Part shown: piece by piece, positions 36,157 through 44,258 of the stretch
Position numbering within the stretch: position 1 is the first letter of the stretch
How the letters are laid out: each line of letters begins with the position of its first letter
From: CAZOHG01 sp964579725
Lineage (GTDB): Bacteria > Zhuqueibacterota > JdFR-76 > BMS3Abin05
Direction: 5' to 3'
DNA: 64,000 nucleotides
Assembly: GCA_964579725.1 (NCBI GenBank)
Contig: CAZOHG010000010.1
Location: 1 to 64,000 of the forward strand
The notes under the pieces: model-generated
What the model saw: the letters and a program-made list of their open reading frames with translations, nothing else
What the model was told of the DNA's origin: nothing
Databases searched by the model: none
Program-made: the position numbers and the translations under genes

Positions 36157-37119
36157 CTACCCTTCGTATTTTTCCATGGCGACGCAAAGGGCGGCCACGT
36201 CACCAATGGTTGCGTCCAATTGAGCCGGAACCACCCGAACAATTTCGGCTGCCTGGGGTACAGCGGTTTCGCGCATCGCGCGGCGCGCGGGACCCAGCAG
36301 CAGATCACCCAAATAAATGCCCAGCGTGCCAATCACAAAGATCTCTGGATTTAGCACATTGACCAAAACAGCCAGTCCCCACCCCAGGTAGGTACCCGCT
36401 TCATTGAGAACCTGAAGGGCCACCGGATCGTCCAGGCGCGCGGCTTTGCCTACAATTTCACCGGTGATTTTTTGGAGATCACCGCCCACCATTTCGAGCA
36501 TTTTGGAAAAGGGATTTTTTTGCAGTGCCTTTCGCGCCAACCGCGCCAGCCCGGGACCCGCGGTTAAATATTCAAATTCCAACGGGTTGGGATCGTCAAG
36601 ACCCTTCCGAATGAGCGGAATTTTCCAGACCTCGCCGGCAAGATAATTGGCGCCTCGAAAGAGTCGATTGTCGAGAATCAACCCGGCACCCATTCCGGTT
36701 CCGGCCGTGAGAAAGACCATGTTTTGGGCACCTCGACCGGCGCCGAATCGCCACTCGGCGAGGGCTCCGGCGTTGGCATCGTTTTCCACAAAAACCGGCC
36801 GCTCCAATTTGACCGAAAGCACGTTTTTGAGGGGAATAGCATCCCAGCCGGGCAGATTGGGCGGGGAGTAAATAATTCCCTTTGCCGCATCCAAGGGGCC
36901 GCCAATGGAAACGCCGACGGCGTCAATGTCGTTGAGCGTGAGGTTCGCCTTTTCCAAGACTTCCCCGGCCATCTCGACCAGATCGTCAATAATCGGCCAG
37001 GGGCCGCGCTGCGCCATGGTCGGACGTTTGACCTTTTGAAGAACTTCACCGCGATCGTTGCCAACAAGCACTGCTAACTTGGTACCGCCTACATCCATTC
37101 CAAGGTAAGTTTCAGCCAT
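36157..37119 (-). CDS. ROK family sugar kinase or regulator (glucokinase-like)
   Basis: The 320 residues from the ATG at 37119 open with TYLGMDVGGTKLAVL (phosphate 1 site). VFVENDANAGALAEW holds the catalytic Asp, and LTAGTGMGAGLILD is the ROK signature. No DNA-binding domain is present, so it is a kinase rather than a repressor. The usual CxCGxxGC zinc motif is missing, and the GEIGH step reads GEVWKIPL. Glucokinase activity is therefore uncertain; other hexoses or N-acetyl sugars are possible. An earlier in-frame ATG at 37167 is less likely because GGAG lies before 37119. It has its own promoter (37188-37216). Confidence 0.85.
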   Translation of the reverse strand: MAETYLGMDVGGTKLAVLVGNDRGEVLQKVKRPTMAQRGPWPIIDDLVEMAGEVLEKANLTLNDIDAVGVSIGGPLDAAKGIIYSPPNLPGWDAIPLKNVLSVKLERPVFVENDANAGALAEWRFGAGRGAQNMVFLTAGTGMGAGLILDNRLFRGANYLAGEVWKIPLIRKGLDDPNPLEFEYLTAGPGLARLARKALQKNPFSKMLEMVGGDLQKITGEIVGKAARLDDPVALQVLNEAGTYLGWGLAVLVNVLNPEIFVIGTLGIYLGDLLLGPARRAMRETAVPQAAEIVRVVPAQLDATIGDVAALCVAMEKYEG

Positions 37120-37187
37120 TTTTAGGTTCGCTCCAAAATTTTGAGGTACAATTGTCGAGTCAAGCAAAGGGGCCTTTAAATTTTAAT

Positions 37188-37216
37188 AATATAACGGGTG
37201 TTTGTATTCGAATCAA
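37188..37216 (-). promoter_or_regulatory. Promoter of the ROK gene
   Basis: On the - strand, TTGATT (37211-37216) and TATATT (37188-37193) are 17 bases apart. Transcription would begin ~60 bases before the ATG at 37119. It sits back-to-back with the sigma-factor promoter in the 359-base gap 37120-37478. Confidence 0.7.
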
Positions 37217-37265
37217 GAAGAATCTAACTTCTTTTGAATAAAAAATTTGCAATTTCCGAAAGCAG

Positions 37266-37305
37266 GCAAAAAATTTTTGCTTTTATTAAAATAATTTATT
37301 ATTAT
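37266..37305 (+). promoter_or_regulatory. Putative promoter of the primary sigma factor with palindrome
   Basis: TTGCTT (37277-37282) and TATTAT (37300-37305) have a 17-base spacer in an AT-rich stretch. The palindrome GCAAAAAATTTTTGC (37266-37280) covers the -35 element. The leader would be ~165 bases. The rest of the gap 37120-37478 shows nothing else I can name. Confidence 0.5.
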
Positions 37306-37478
37306 TGAAAATTAGATAACCTACTGGCGTAATTGTTTGAAAATTGATTTGTTAGACCTGAAAAATTCGCTGTTTGGGGTGGAGAGGTTTTCGGAGCCTC
37401 GGGGGAGAAACCCGTAGAATTCGTGCGGGGGTAGAACGGCGCTTTTAAGCACAAAATTTGGTGAGGTGTTGCTGGGTG

Positions 37479-38336
37479 ATGAGCAAAATTCGAAAGCAGG
37501 AAAAAAATCGGGCGGAAAAATCACTTGAGAAATATTTGGAAGAGATTGGTAATTACTCCCCCTTGCCTGCCGAACAGGAAATAGAGTTAGCCAAGCGCAT
37601 CAAAAAAGGCGACAAGGAAGCACTTGACGTTTTGGTTCGTTCCAATCTCCGGTTTGTGGTAAGCGTGGCCAAGGAATACCAAAATCAGGGACTTCCTATG
37701 GAGGACCTCATTAATGAGGGGAATCTGGGGCTCATCAAAGCCGCCGAACGCTTTGACGAAACCCGCGGCTTTAAATTTATTTCCTACGCCGTGTGGTGGA
37801 TTCGTCAATCAATTTTGCAAGCGCTGGCCGAACAATCCCGGATTGTGCGCTTGCCCCTAAATCGCGTGGGGGCGATTAACAAAATCGGCAAGATGCTGGA
37901 TCACTTGGGGCAGGAATACGAACGTGAACCCAGATTGGACGAGCTGGCCGATCGGATGGACATGACGCCCTTTGAGCTTTCCGAAACCCTTAAAACCTCG
38001 TCGCGACATCTTTCTTTGGACGCTCCCTTTCAACAGGGAGAAGGCAACAGCTTGTTGGACGTGTTGAAAAACGACCACATGCCCTCTCCGGATAACGAAC
38101 TCATGGACGAATCGCTGCGGCTGGAAATTGAAAAGGTTTTAGCCACGCTCACGCCCCGAGAGGCTAAAATCATTAAGCTCTATTTCGGCATTGACCAGGA
38201 TCGTCCCCTAACGTTGGAGGAAATCGGGGAGATTTTCGCGTTGACCCGCGAACGGGTGCGCCAAATTAAGGAAAAGGCTCTTCGCAAACTCCGACACAAA
38301 TCGCGCCGACGCCCCCTGCAGAAATATTTGGGGTAA
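37479..38336 (+). CDS. rpoD: Primary RNA polymerase sigma factor, short RpoD/SigA type
   Basis: The 285 residues from the ATG at 37479 (GAGGTG ten bases upstream) run from region 1.2 (SLEKYLEEIGNYSPLPAEQEIELAKRI), through region 2 (NLRFVVSVAKEYQNQGLPMEDLINEGNLGLIKAAERFDETRGFKFISYAVWWIRQSILQAL) and region 3, to region 4.2 (LTLEEIGEIFALTRERVRQIKEKALRKLRH). Region 1.1 and the non-conserved insert of E. coli RpoD are absent, as in Bacteroidota/Calditrichota primary sigma factors. It gives promoter specificity for most genes; its regions 2.4 and 4.2 should read the TTGATT/TATATT sites in this window. A strong terminator follows. Confidence 0.94.
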   Translation: MSKIRKQEKNRAEKSLEKYLEEIGNYSPLPAEQEIELAKRIKKGDKEALDVLVRSNLRFVVSVAKEYQNQGLPMEDLINEGNLGLIKAAERFDETRGFKFISYAVWWIRQSILQALAEQSRIVRLPLNRVGAINKIGKMLDHLGQEYEREPRLDELADRMDMTPFELSETLKTSSRHLSLDAPFQQGEGNSLLDVLKNDHMPSPDNELMDESLRLEIEKVLATLTPREAKIIKLYFGIDQDRPLTLEEIGEIFALTRERVRQIKEKALRKLRHKSRRRPLQKYLG

Positions 38337-38385
38337 GATGAACTTGCCGCGCCTGACTGCAAGTCTTTTTGGTTCGTATTTTAAG

Positions 38386-38411
38386 AAAAACCCGGTTCTC
38401 CCGGGTTTTTT
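38386..38411 (+). terminator. Terminator after rpoD
   Basis: AAAAACCCGG (38386-38395) pairs with CCGGGTTTTT (38401-38410) over a five-base loop, with a T-run. Confidence 0.9.
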
Positions 38412-38445
38412 CGGTTGGGCTGTCGTTTTTTTGCCGATTTTCTAT

Positions 38446-38474
38446 TTGATTTAAAGCCTTGACTTCATTATATT
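38446..38474 (+). promoter_or_regulatory. Promoter of the unknown/diguanylate-cyclase unit
   Basis: TTGATT (38446-38451) and TATATT (38469-38474) with a 17-base spacer. It lies in the 303-base gap 38337-38639. The leader of ~160 bases contains short stems, including GAAG-AAA-CTTC and GCAATT...AATTGC near 38550-38577, but no known riboswitch. Confidence 0.7.
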
Positions 38475-38639
38475 AAAAAGGCTTGGTTTGCCGCACTGTT
38501 TTGTGAAGAAACTTCGCCTGCTAATTCCGGTCGATTTGGCGAGGTAAGCAATTGAGGATCCCCCGCAAGAAATTGCGACAAAAAAGAGAAGCTGCGGGCA
38601 TTCCTTTTCGAAGCGGCACCACACACGCAAACGTCGCAC

Positions 38640-39230
38640 ATGTGCGAAACAGAAACAAGGTTCATGAATTCTCTGGGTGAAAAAATTTTCTTGGCTCTCT
38701 TTAAGTTGAAAAGGCGCCTTGGCACTCCTGAGGCACATGCTGTTCGGGTGCCGGTTCAAATGAACGAACGCACTTCTGTCTTGATTTGTTTTCCATCGGA
38801 GGAATCGGATCTAAGACGGTACCAAAACTTTTTAAACCATTTACTGGAGGTCTTGCCTGAGAAAGCCCTGTTTTTAATTTTACACCGAACTCAATTAAAT
38901 GCCCTGAAGCTTCCGGCCAGAGCTTCGGTTTTGACGTACGACCAACGGGATTTTACCCGATTCGGTACGCTAAAAAGGGCCTGGCTAACAGCATTACCAA
39001 AGGATGTTTTTCTAACCATGGATCTCAATGAGGGCCATTCTTTGTGGAGTGCTCACCTCAGTTTTCAGACCCATGCCCCCCTTCGCCTGGCGTTTCAACA
39101 GGAACAGGGGGACATTTTTTGTAATATCTTGCTACGCTCCAGAGCCGGGGCAGAATTTTCGGAAAAAATGGAGCAGGTCATTCAATCGGTACGCGCGTTA
39201 ATAAATCCCCCTAAAGTTTTGGCGGCTTGA
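38640..39230 (+). CDS. Uncharacterised protein, DUF6913-like
   Basis: The 196 residues show alternating strands and helices: TSVLICFPSEESDLRRYQNFLNHL, then ALFLILH, VLTYDQRDFTRFG, DVFLTMDLNEGHSLWSAHLSFQTHAPLRLAF. The plan resembles Bacteroidota DUF6913 proteins, and also the N-terminal half of GT9 heptosyltransferases; I hold the first as only a resemblance. There is no signal peptide or membrane segment. Neither the ATG at 38640 nor that at 38664 has a good ribosome site (AAGG lies three bases before 38664). The stop abuts the GTG of the diguanylate cyclase, so the two are co-translated. Confidence 0.7.
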   Translation: MCETETRFMNSLGEKIFLALFKLKRRLGTPEAHAVRVPVQMNERTSVLICFPSEESDLRRYQNFLNHLLEVLPEKALFLILHRTQLNALKLPARASVLTYDQRDFTRFGTLKRAWLTALPKDVFLTMDLNEGHSLWSAHLSFQTHAPLRLAFQQEQGDIFCNILLRSRAGAEFSEKMEQVIQSVRALINPPKVLAA

Positions 39231-40373
39231 GTGAACGGTAAGCAAACAACGAAAAGAACACCGGCAGAAACGAAGCCTGTTCAGACAGATCCAAGCCTCA
39301 AGCGGGAGCTTGACGACCTGACGGAAAAATACGTTGAAATTGAAAATGTCAATCGCGAACTCTCCCAAAAATTGACCGAACTGTTCGTTCTGTACAACAT
39401 TTCCCATATTCTTAGCACCACTTTTGAAATTGAGGAAATTTTGACGGCCATTTTCCGTTTTTTCCGGGAATCGCTCGAAGCCGAAAGTGTTCATCTTTAC
39501 CTTCTTGATTCCCTTAAAGACCGCCTGAATTTGCACAAGGTTTTTGGCTATTCGAAACAATCGAAAAAACCGCTCTTTCCGGAGCCGGGGGTACTCGAAA
39601 AAATTATTGTGTCGCAAAATCCTCTGCGTTTGGAAAAAATTCACCCGGCCAGCGCTCCCAACTCCGAGGCGGACACCTATTCTTACGCGGGCTTTCCTTT
39701 AATAACGGGGGGGCGGGAAGTGCTGGGCGTTTTGAGTTTCTTCCGAAAACATCCTGCCGTAATCTCACAGACAGATGTGGATTTTTTCTCCCGCATTTCG
39801 CAGGAAGTTGCCAGTTGTGTGGAGCGTGCCCTTGTTTTTTACCGCACCCACGAGTCCACAATTATCGACGACCTGACCGGAATTTTCAACCGGCGCTATT
39901 TCAACCAGCAGTTTCCTGTGGAGGTAAAACGCGCGGAACGCTACAAGCGCAATTTGTCGGTTATGATGATTGACATTGACGATTTCAAGCAAATAAATGA
40001 CACCTACGGACATTTGAAGGGAGATGAAATTCTCCGAGCGATCGCCGGAATCATGAAAAATAATTTGCGGAAAGCCGATTTACTCTTTCGCTACGGCGGT
40101 GAGGAATTTGTGGTGCTGCTACCCGAAACAACTGTGCAAAATGCCTACCGGGTGGGAGAAAAACTCCGCAAAAAGGTAGAAACGCATTTTCGTACCACCG
40201 ATTACCAGATTGCCGATTACGGCGTGACTGTTTCCATCGGCATTGCCAATTTTCCGGTGGATGCCTATTCGGGGGAGAAGGTTCTTCAACTGGCAGACGA
40301 GCGCCTGTACCAGGCTAAAAATAGCGGAAAAAATAAAACGGTTGCTTCGGAACCCTCGCCGCAGGAAGCGTGA
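39231..40373 (+). CDS. GAF-GGDEF diguanylate cyclase
   Basis: The 380 residues start at GTG 39231, touching the preceding stop. A short coiled coil (~20-55) leads into a GAF domain (~60-210) and a GGDEF domain (~215-375). The active site is RYGGEEFVVLLPE near 287-299, and an inhibitory RxxD site (RKAD) stands five residues before GGEEF, as in PleD. It should make cyclic di-GMP from GTP and be feedback inhibited. No membrane segment is seen, so the GAF domain senses a cytoplasmic signal. No PilZ or EAL gene is in the window. Confidence 0.94.
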   Translation: MNGKQTTKRTPAETKPVQTDPSLKRELDDLTEKYVEIENVNRELSQKLTELFVLYNISHILSTTFEIEEILTAIFRFFRESLEAESVHLYLLDSLKDRLNLHKVFGYSKQSKKPLFPEPGVLEKIIVSQNPLRLEKIHPASAPNSEADTYSYAGFPLITGGREVLGVLSFFRKHPAVISQTDVDFFSRISQEVASCVERALVFYRTHESTIIDDLTGIFNRRYFNQQFPVEVKRAERYKRNLSVMMIDIDDFKQINDTYGHLKGDEILRAIAGIMKNNLRKADLLFRYGGEEFVVLLPETTVQNAYRVGEKLRKKVETHFRTTDYQIADYGVTVSIGIANFPVDAYSGEKVLQLADERLYQAKNSGKNKTVASEPSPQEA

Positions 40374-40496
40374 AACCTTCCGCCCGCCTTCTCGTATATT
40401 TCAGAAGTTTTTCCGATTTGGGGAGAATTGAACCGGATGTGCCTTTTGTAAAAACACCCCCACACAGAATCCAAAATATAAGGAGGAAATCACATC

Positions 40497-41366
40497 ATGA
40501 GAAAAATCACCGCAGGAATTGTGTTGGTTGGAATGGCTGCCCTCGTTTTGGTCGGTTGTGCAGCCCAAAAACCGAATTGGCAGGAAACCGTCAAAACAAA
40601 GGGCGTGGCGCTCCACTACCATTTCAAGAAGGGGAACAAGGCGGTTTACCGAACGGTTTCCACAAACGACGTTTCGCAGGAAATAATGGGACAAACACGA
40701 GAATTTACAACCACGCTCCGTTCAATTCTCCACTACGTTGTTAAAGATGTGCGAAAAGACGGCAATTTTGTAATTGAGGCGGCCATTGACTCGCTAACAA
40801 TCTCTGGAAGTAATCCGGCTCTGGCCCAAGTACAGGGTATTTTGGACAAGGCACGAAATAAACCGGTGACACTGGTCGTCACACCCAAAGGCAAGGTGAC
40901 ATCCATTCAAGGCCTCAAAGCCTTTCCCAAAGCTCAGGGGATCGGCAATTGGAAGGAAACATTTCGGTCGCTTTTTCTGCAATTGCCTGAAAAACCGGTG
41001 AAAATTGGCGATTCCTGGAACCAAACAGATGTAAAAAATACCGGTAGCGCCGGGCTAAAAATTAAAGTAACGGCCAAGAAACATTACACCTTAAAAGGGA
41101 TTACTCTCTACAAAAACAAACCGTGTCTGAATATGGCCTTTTCGGGCGATTTAAATATGTCCGGGAAGGGAAATCAAGCCGGAATGGACATTGAATTTTC
41201 GGGTACAGGTTCTTTTACCGGCAAAGTGTATTTCGATCCGGCCAGCTCGTCCTTTTGGCTCCTGACCTCCGAACATTCCACGGACGGGACAGCCAGAATT
41301 CCGTCCCGAAATATGGAAGTGCCGACTTCTACTACGATGTCAATCAAAATGGAGCGAATTCAATAG
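40497..41366 (+). CDS. Lipoprotein, DUF6263-like
   Basis: The 289 residues begin with a lipoprotein signal peptide and lipobox (LVLVGC, Cys ~21), after a strong AGGAGG site. The body is beta-rich: HYHFKKGNKAVYRT, VVKDVRKDGNFVIEAAIDSLTI, VTLVVTPKGKVTSIQGL, PEKPVKIGDSWN, and a Gly/Ser-rich end. This is the pattern of DUF6263-type proteins, whose function is unknown; they look like lipid-binding or periplasmic scaffold proteins. It is 123 bases after the diguanylate cyclase and is followed by a terminator. Confidence 0.75.
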   Translation: MRKITAGIVLVGMAALVLVGCAAQKPNWQETVKTKGVALHYHFKKGNKAVYRTVSTNDVSQEIMGQTREFTTTLRSILHYVVKDVRKDGNFVIEAAIDSLTISGSNPALAQVQGILDKARNKPVTLVVTPKGKVTSIQGLKAFPKAQGIGNWKETFRSLFLQLPEKPVKIGDSWNQTDVKNTGSAGLKIKVTAKKHYTLKGITLYKNKPCLNMAFSGDLNMSGKGNQAGMDIEFSGTGSFTGKVYFDPASSSFWLLTSEHSTDGTARIPSRNMEVPTSTTMSIKMERIQ

Positions 41367-41806
41367 AGTGGTGAAGAAAATCGCGCCGATTTGGGGCAGG
41401 GGTCAGTCTGCCCCTTTTTCTTTTACCCCGAGAGTGCCGGAGCCGCAGTGAAAAGGGGCGCGGTGTCTTTTGTATCCGTTTTTTCAAAACCGGCTTCCTT
41501 CCACATGAAAACTAGCCCAATCCGATCGGCAAAGAAAAACCCAGCACGGGGTGGGCAAAAATCGTTTTCGGACTCACGTTTTGAGCCGACTCCTTTTCCA
41601 AACATTATCTGCCCTTTCTCTTCAGAAATCTTCAGAAATTTCCTTTTTCCGCCGATGAATAAAAGTGAAGTTCAAGAACTTTTGTCCTTAGAGGTAAAAT
41701 GCCCTGGAAGCAAAAGCTGCCGCTTTGAAGGCTTTCTTTAGGGCATAAAGGGCACCGAGAAACCGGCGGCAGAGAGTCCAAAATACCTTGTCACGGTGAC
41801 CTTTTC
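41367..41806. other. Gene-free stretch between the lipoprotein and glgP promoter
   Basis: After the terminator at 41394-41423 I see no gene, RNA or repeat that I can support up to the promoter at 41807. An open frame at 41391-41741 starts inside the terminator hairpin, lacks a ribosome site and has no recognisable domain. Confidence 0.5.
41394..41423 (+). terminator. Terminator after the lipoprotein gene
   Basis: GGGGCAG (41394-41400) pairs with CTGCCCC (41408-41414) over a seven-base loop, then TTTTTCTTTT. Confidence 0.9.
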
Positions 41807-41835
41807 TTGAAATTGTCGAAATATCGCATTATATT
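41807..41835 (+). promoter_or_regulatory. Promoter of alpha-glucan phosphorylase
   Basis: TTGAAA (41807-41812) and TATATT (41830-41835) with a 17-base spacer. The leader before the ATG at 41995 would be ~150 bases. Confidence 0.7.
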
Positions 41836-41848
41836 TGTTTTCGTTCGT

Positions 41849-41886
41849 CTCGAAAAAGAGCCCGAGATTTCGGTGCGCTTTTCGAG
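41849..41886 (+). promoter_or_regulatory. Two-tier hairpin at the start of the glgP leader
   Basis: CTCGAAAA (41849-41856) pairs perfectly with TTTTCGAG (41879-41886). Inside it CCGA and TCGG pair over a GATT loop. The structure begins ~7 bases after the predicted transcription start. It is not followed by a T-run, so it is not a terminator. Confidence 0.55.
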
Positions 41887-41994
41887 TGTAAGAGAGTGTT
41901 AATTCTGGGGAAATTGAAAATTGCAGCGGTTAGCGAAGCGGCAAAATTAACGACAGCGAATGGAATCAGATTGACAAGAAACGGAGATTCTGCA

Positions 41995-44160
41995 ATGATT
42001 CATTCCAGACCTTTGGTACCTATTCAACTTCCCGAAGGAATCCAGCGGCTTGCGGATTTGGCGTACAATTTCTGGACCGGCTGGCAGCCCGATGTTCAAG
42101 AGCTTTTCCGGAGCATTCACCCCGAGGCCTGGGAGACCTCTTTGCACTGCCCGTTACAGGTTCTTCGGCGGGCGGAGCCCCAAAAATTAGAGGCGCTGGC
42201 TCAGGACACCACTTTTTTGAAAAAATACCGCTCTGTTCTTCAAAAATTCGATGCTTACCTGAATGAGCCCACTACCTGGTTCCGCCAAAATGTGGGTGAT
42301 TCGCCAATGGGGCCCATTGCCTATTTTTCTGCCGAATACGGAATTCACGAATCTTTTCCCATGTATTCCGGAGGATTAGGGGTCCTATCGGGGGATCATT
42401 GTAAATCCGCCAGCGATTTGGGACTGCCTTTTGTAGCAGTAGGGCTCTGGTACCAGCAGGGCTTTTTTACGCAGCAAATCGATCGGTACGGCAATCAGCG
42501 GGCGCTCTTTACGTCCTACGACCCCAAAAATCTTGCGGTTCAAGAGGTGGTAGACGCATCCGGCCGCGAGATTCGGGTAAGGTTGAGCATTGCTGAACGC
42601 GAGGTTCAGGCGAAGATTTGGCGCCTGCAGGTGGGGCGAATTAATTTGTTGCTGTTAGACGTCAACGTGCCTGAAAATCACCCTGAGGATCGCGCCATTA
42701 ACGCCCAGCTTTACCGAGCCGACCACGAAACGCGTATTCGCCAGGAAATGCTTTTGGGCATCGGCGGTACCCGGGCTTTGAAGGCATTGGGCATCACCCC
42801 ATCCGTGTGGCACATGAATGAAGGCCATTCCGCTTTTATGGGGTTGGAACGCATTCGCGATTTGATGGCTAACCAGAATCTTTCCTTTGAAGAGGCGGTG
42901 GAAGCGGTCCGGGCGAACGCTATTTTTACGACCCACACGCCGGTTCCCGCCGGCCACGATGAATTTCACTACGGGTTAATGGATTACACGTTTCAGCGGT
43001 ACTGGAATCACCTGGGACTTCCGCGGGAAAAGGTGCTGGCCTTGGGCAAAGACGGTTTCCGAACCGGCGACCGTTTTAGCATGACCGTTTTGGCGATTAA
43101 ATTGTCCGATTTTCACAACGGAGTCAGCCAGCTTCACGGAAAAGTTTCTCAGCGTCTCTGGCACGACCTGTGGCCCGATCTTCCGGAGGAGCAAGTTCCC
43201 ATTGGAGCCGTAACCAACGGCGTCCACACGCCTTCCTGGATGGCCGGTGACATGCAACTTCTTACCGCCCGGGTTTTCGGGGAGAATTGGCGAACGAATC
43301 TGACCCATCCCGACTTTTGGCAAAAAGACGTTGTTTTCCCCAAAAAGGACTTTTGGGAACTCCACACGCGCGCCAAACAGCGCCTGATTGAAGAAGTCAG
43401 ACGACGGCTCAAGGTACAATTTGAACGCGAAGGATTGCCGTCGGAGGAGATTGAGTCGTATTTTGACCCCAATGTGTTGACAATCGGTTTCGCCCGACGG
43501 TTCGCCACGTACAAACGAGCCAATCTCATTTTTCGAGATGCCGAACGTCTCAAGCATCTTTTGAATCAAAAAGACCGCCCGGTACAAATTATTTTTGCAG
43601 GGAAAGCGCATCCGGCCGACCAGCCCGGGCAAGCGGTTTTGCGGGACATTTTTCGGTGGACCCGGGAAGAAGCCTTCCGGGGAAAAATCGTCTTGGTCGA
43701 AAATTACGATTTGGCGCTTGCCAAACTTCTAATAGCCGGGAGCGATGTGTGGCTGAACAATCCCCGTAAACCATTAGAAGCCAGCGGAACCAGCGGAATG
43801 AAGGCGGTTTTAAACGGGGGAATTAATTTCAGCGTGTTGGACGGGTGGTGGGTGGAGGGCTACAACGGCCGAAACGGCTGGGAAATCGGGCCGAACGACC
43901 CGCCGGAGGACCCCAATCTTCAGGACGAGGCGGATGTCCGGTCGCTTTACGAAACATTGGAAAAGGAAATTATTCCTCTCTTTTACGAGAGAAGTGAAAA
44001 GGGAATTCCCGAAAAGTGGATTGACAAAGCCTTTGAATCTTACCGCAGTCTGATTTCCTTTTTTAGCACCGACCGAATGGTGGCGGAGTATTTTCAGAAA
44101 TATTACGCCAAAGCAGCCGAGGCGGCGAAACACACCCGGCAAGAGGCTTTCGCGTATTGA
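41995..44160 (+). CDS. glgP: Alpha-glucan phosphorylase, short GT35 type
   Basis: The 721 residues from the ATG at 41995 (GGAG eight bases upstream; an in-frame GTG at 41896 is unlikely) form a GT35 enzyme of the short, archaeal/Thermotoga-like type. YFSAEYGIHESFPMYSGGLGVLSGDHCKSASDLG and NEGHSAFM lie in the N-terminal half, and FARRFATYKRANLIF and EASGTSGMKAVLNGG (PLP Lys ~603) in the C-terminal half. It releases glucose-1-phosphate from glycogen or maltodextrin with phosphate, in the cytoplasm. It feeds glycolysis, whose phosphofructokinase and pyruvate kinase genes are nearby. Confidence 0.95.
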   Translation: MIHSRPLVPIQLPEGIQRLADLAYNFWTGWQPDVQELFRSIHPEAWETSLHCPLQVLRRAEPQKLEALAQDTTFLKKYRSVLQKFDAYLNEPTTWFRQNVGDSPMGPIAYFSAEYGIHESFPMYSGGLGVLSGDHCKSASDLGLPFVAVGLWYQQGFFTQQIDRYGNQRALFTSYDPKNLAVQEVVDASGREIRVRLSIAEREVQAKIWRLQVGRINLLLLDVNVPENHPEDRAINAQLYRADHETRIRQEMLLGIGGTRALKALGITPSVWHMNEGHSAFMGLERIRDLMANQNLSFEEAVEAVRANAIFTTHTPVPAGHDEFHYGLMDYTFQRYWNHLGLPREKVLALGKDGFRTGDRFSMTVLAIKLSDFHNGVSQLHGKVSQRLWHDLWPDLPEEQVPIGAVTNGVHTPSWMAGDMQLLTARVFGENWRTNLTHPDFWQKDVVFPKKDFWELHTRAKQRLIEEVRRRLKVQFEREGLPSEEIESYFDPNVLTIGFARRFATYKRANLIFRDAERLKHLLNQKDRPVQIIFAGKAHPADQPGQAVLRDIFRWTREEAFRGKIVLVENYDLALAKLLIAGSDVWLNNPRKPLEASGTSGMKAVLNGGINFSVLDGWWVEGYNGRNGWEIGPNDPPEDPNLQDEADVRSLYETLEKEIIPLFYERSEKGIPEKWIDKAFESYRSLISFFSTDRMVAEYFQKYYAKAAEAAKHTRQEAFAY

Positions 44161-44183
44161 AAAAAGAGGCGACGCCGCGTCTC
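44160..44183 (-). terminator. Terminator for the metallophosphoesterase gene
   Basis: On the - strand, GAGACG pairs with CGCCTC (one mismatch; six-base loop) and runs into TTTTTT. It lies beyond the + strand terminator, so each convergent gene has its own. Confidence 0.5.
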
Positions 44184-44207
44184 TCAAGTCATTTTTGTGT
44201 TTTCCGG

Positions 44208-44246
44208 CCTGGCCGGTGAAAAAACGTTCCGCCGACCAGGTTTTTT
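44208..44246 (+). terminator. Terminator after glgP
   Basis: CCTGGCCGG (44208-44216) pairs with CCGACCAGG (44232-44240), one mismatch, followed by six Ts. Confidence 0.7.
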
Positions 44247-44258
44247 CCTCCCATTTTA

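Noticed and set aside
41391..41741. 116-codon open frame between the lipoprotein gene and glgP
   Set aside because: It begins inside the terminator hairpin, has no ribosome site and shows no recognisable domain.
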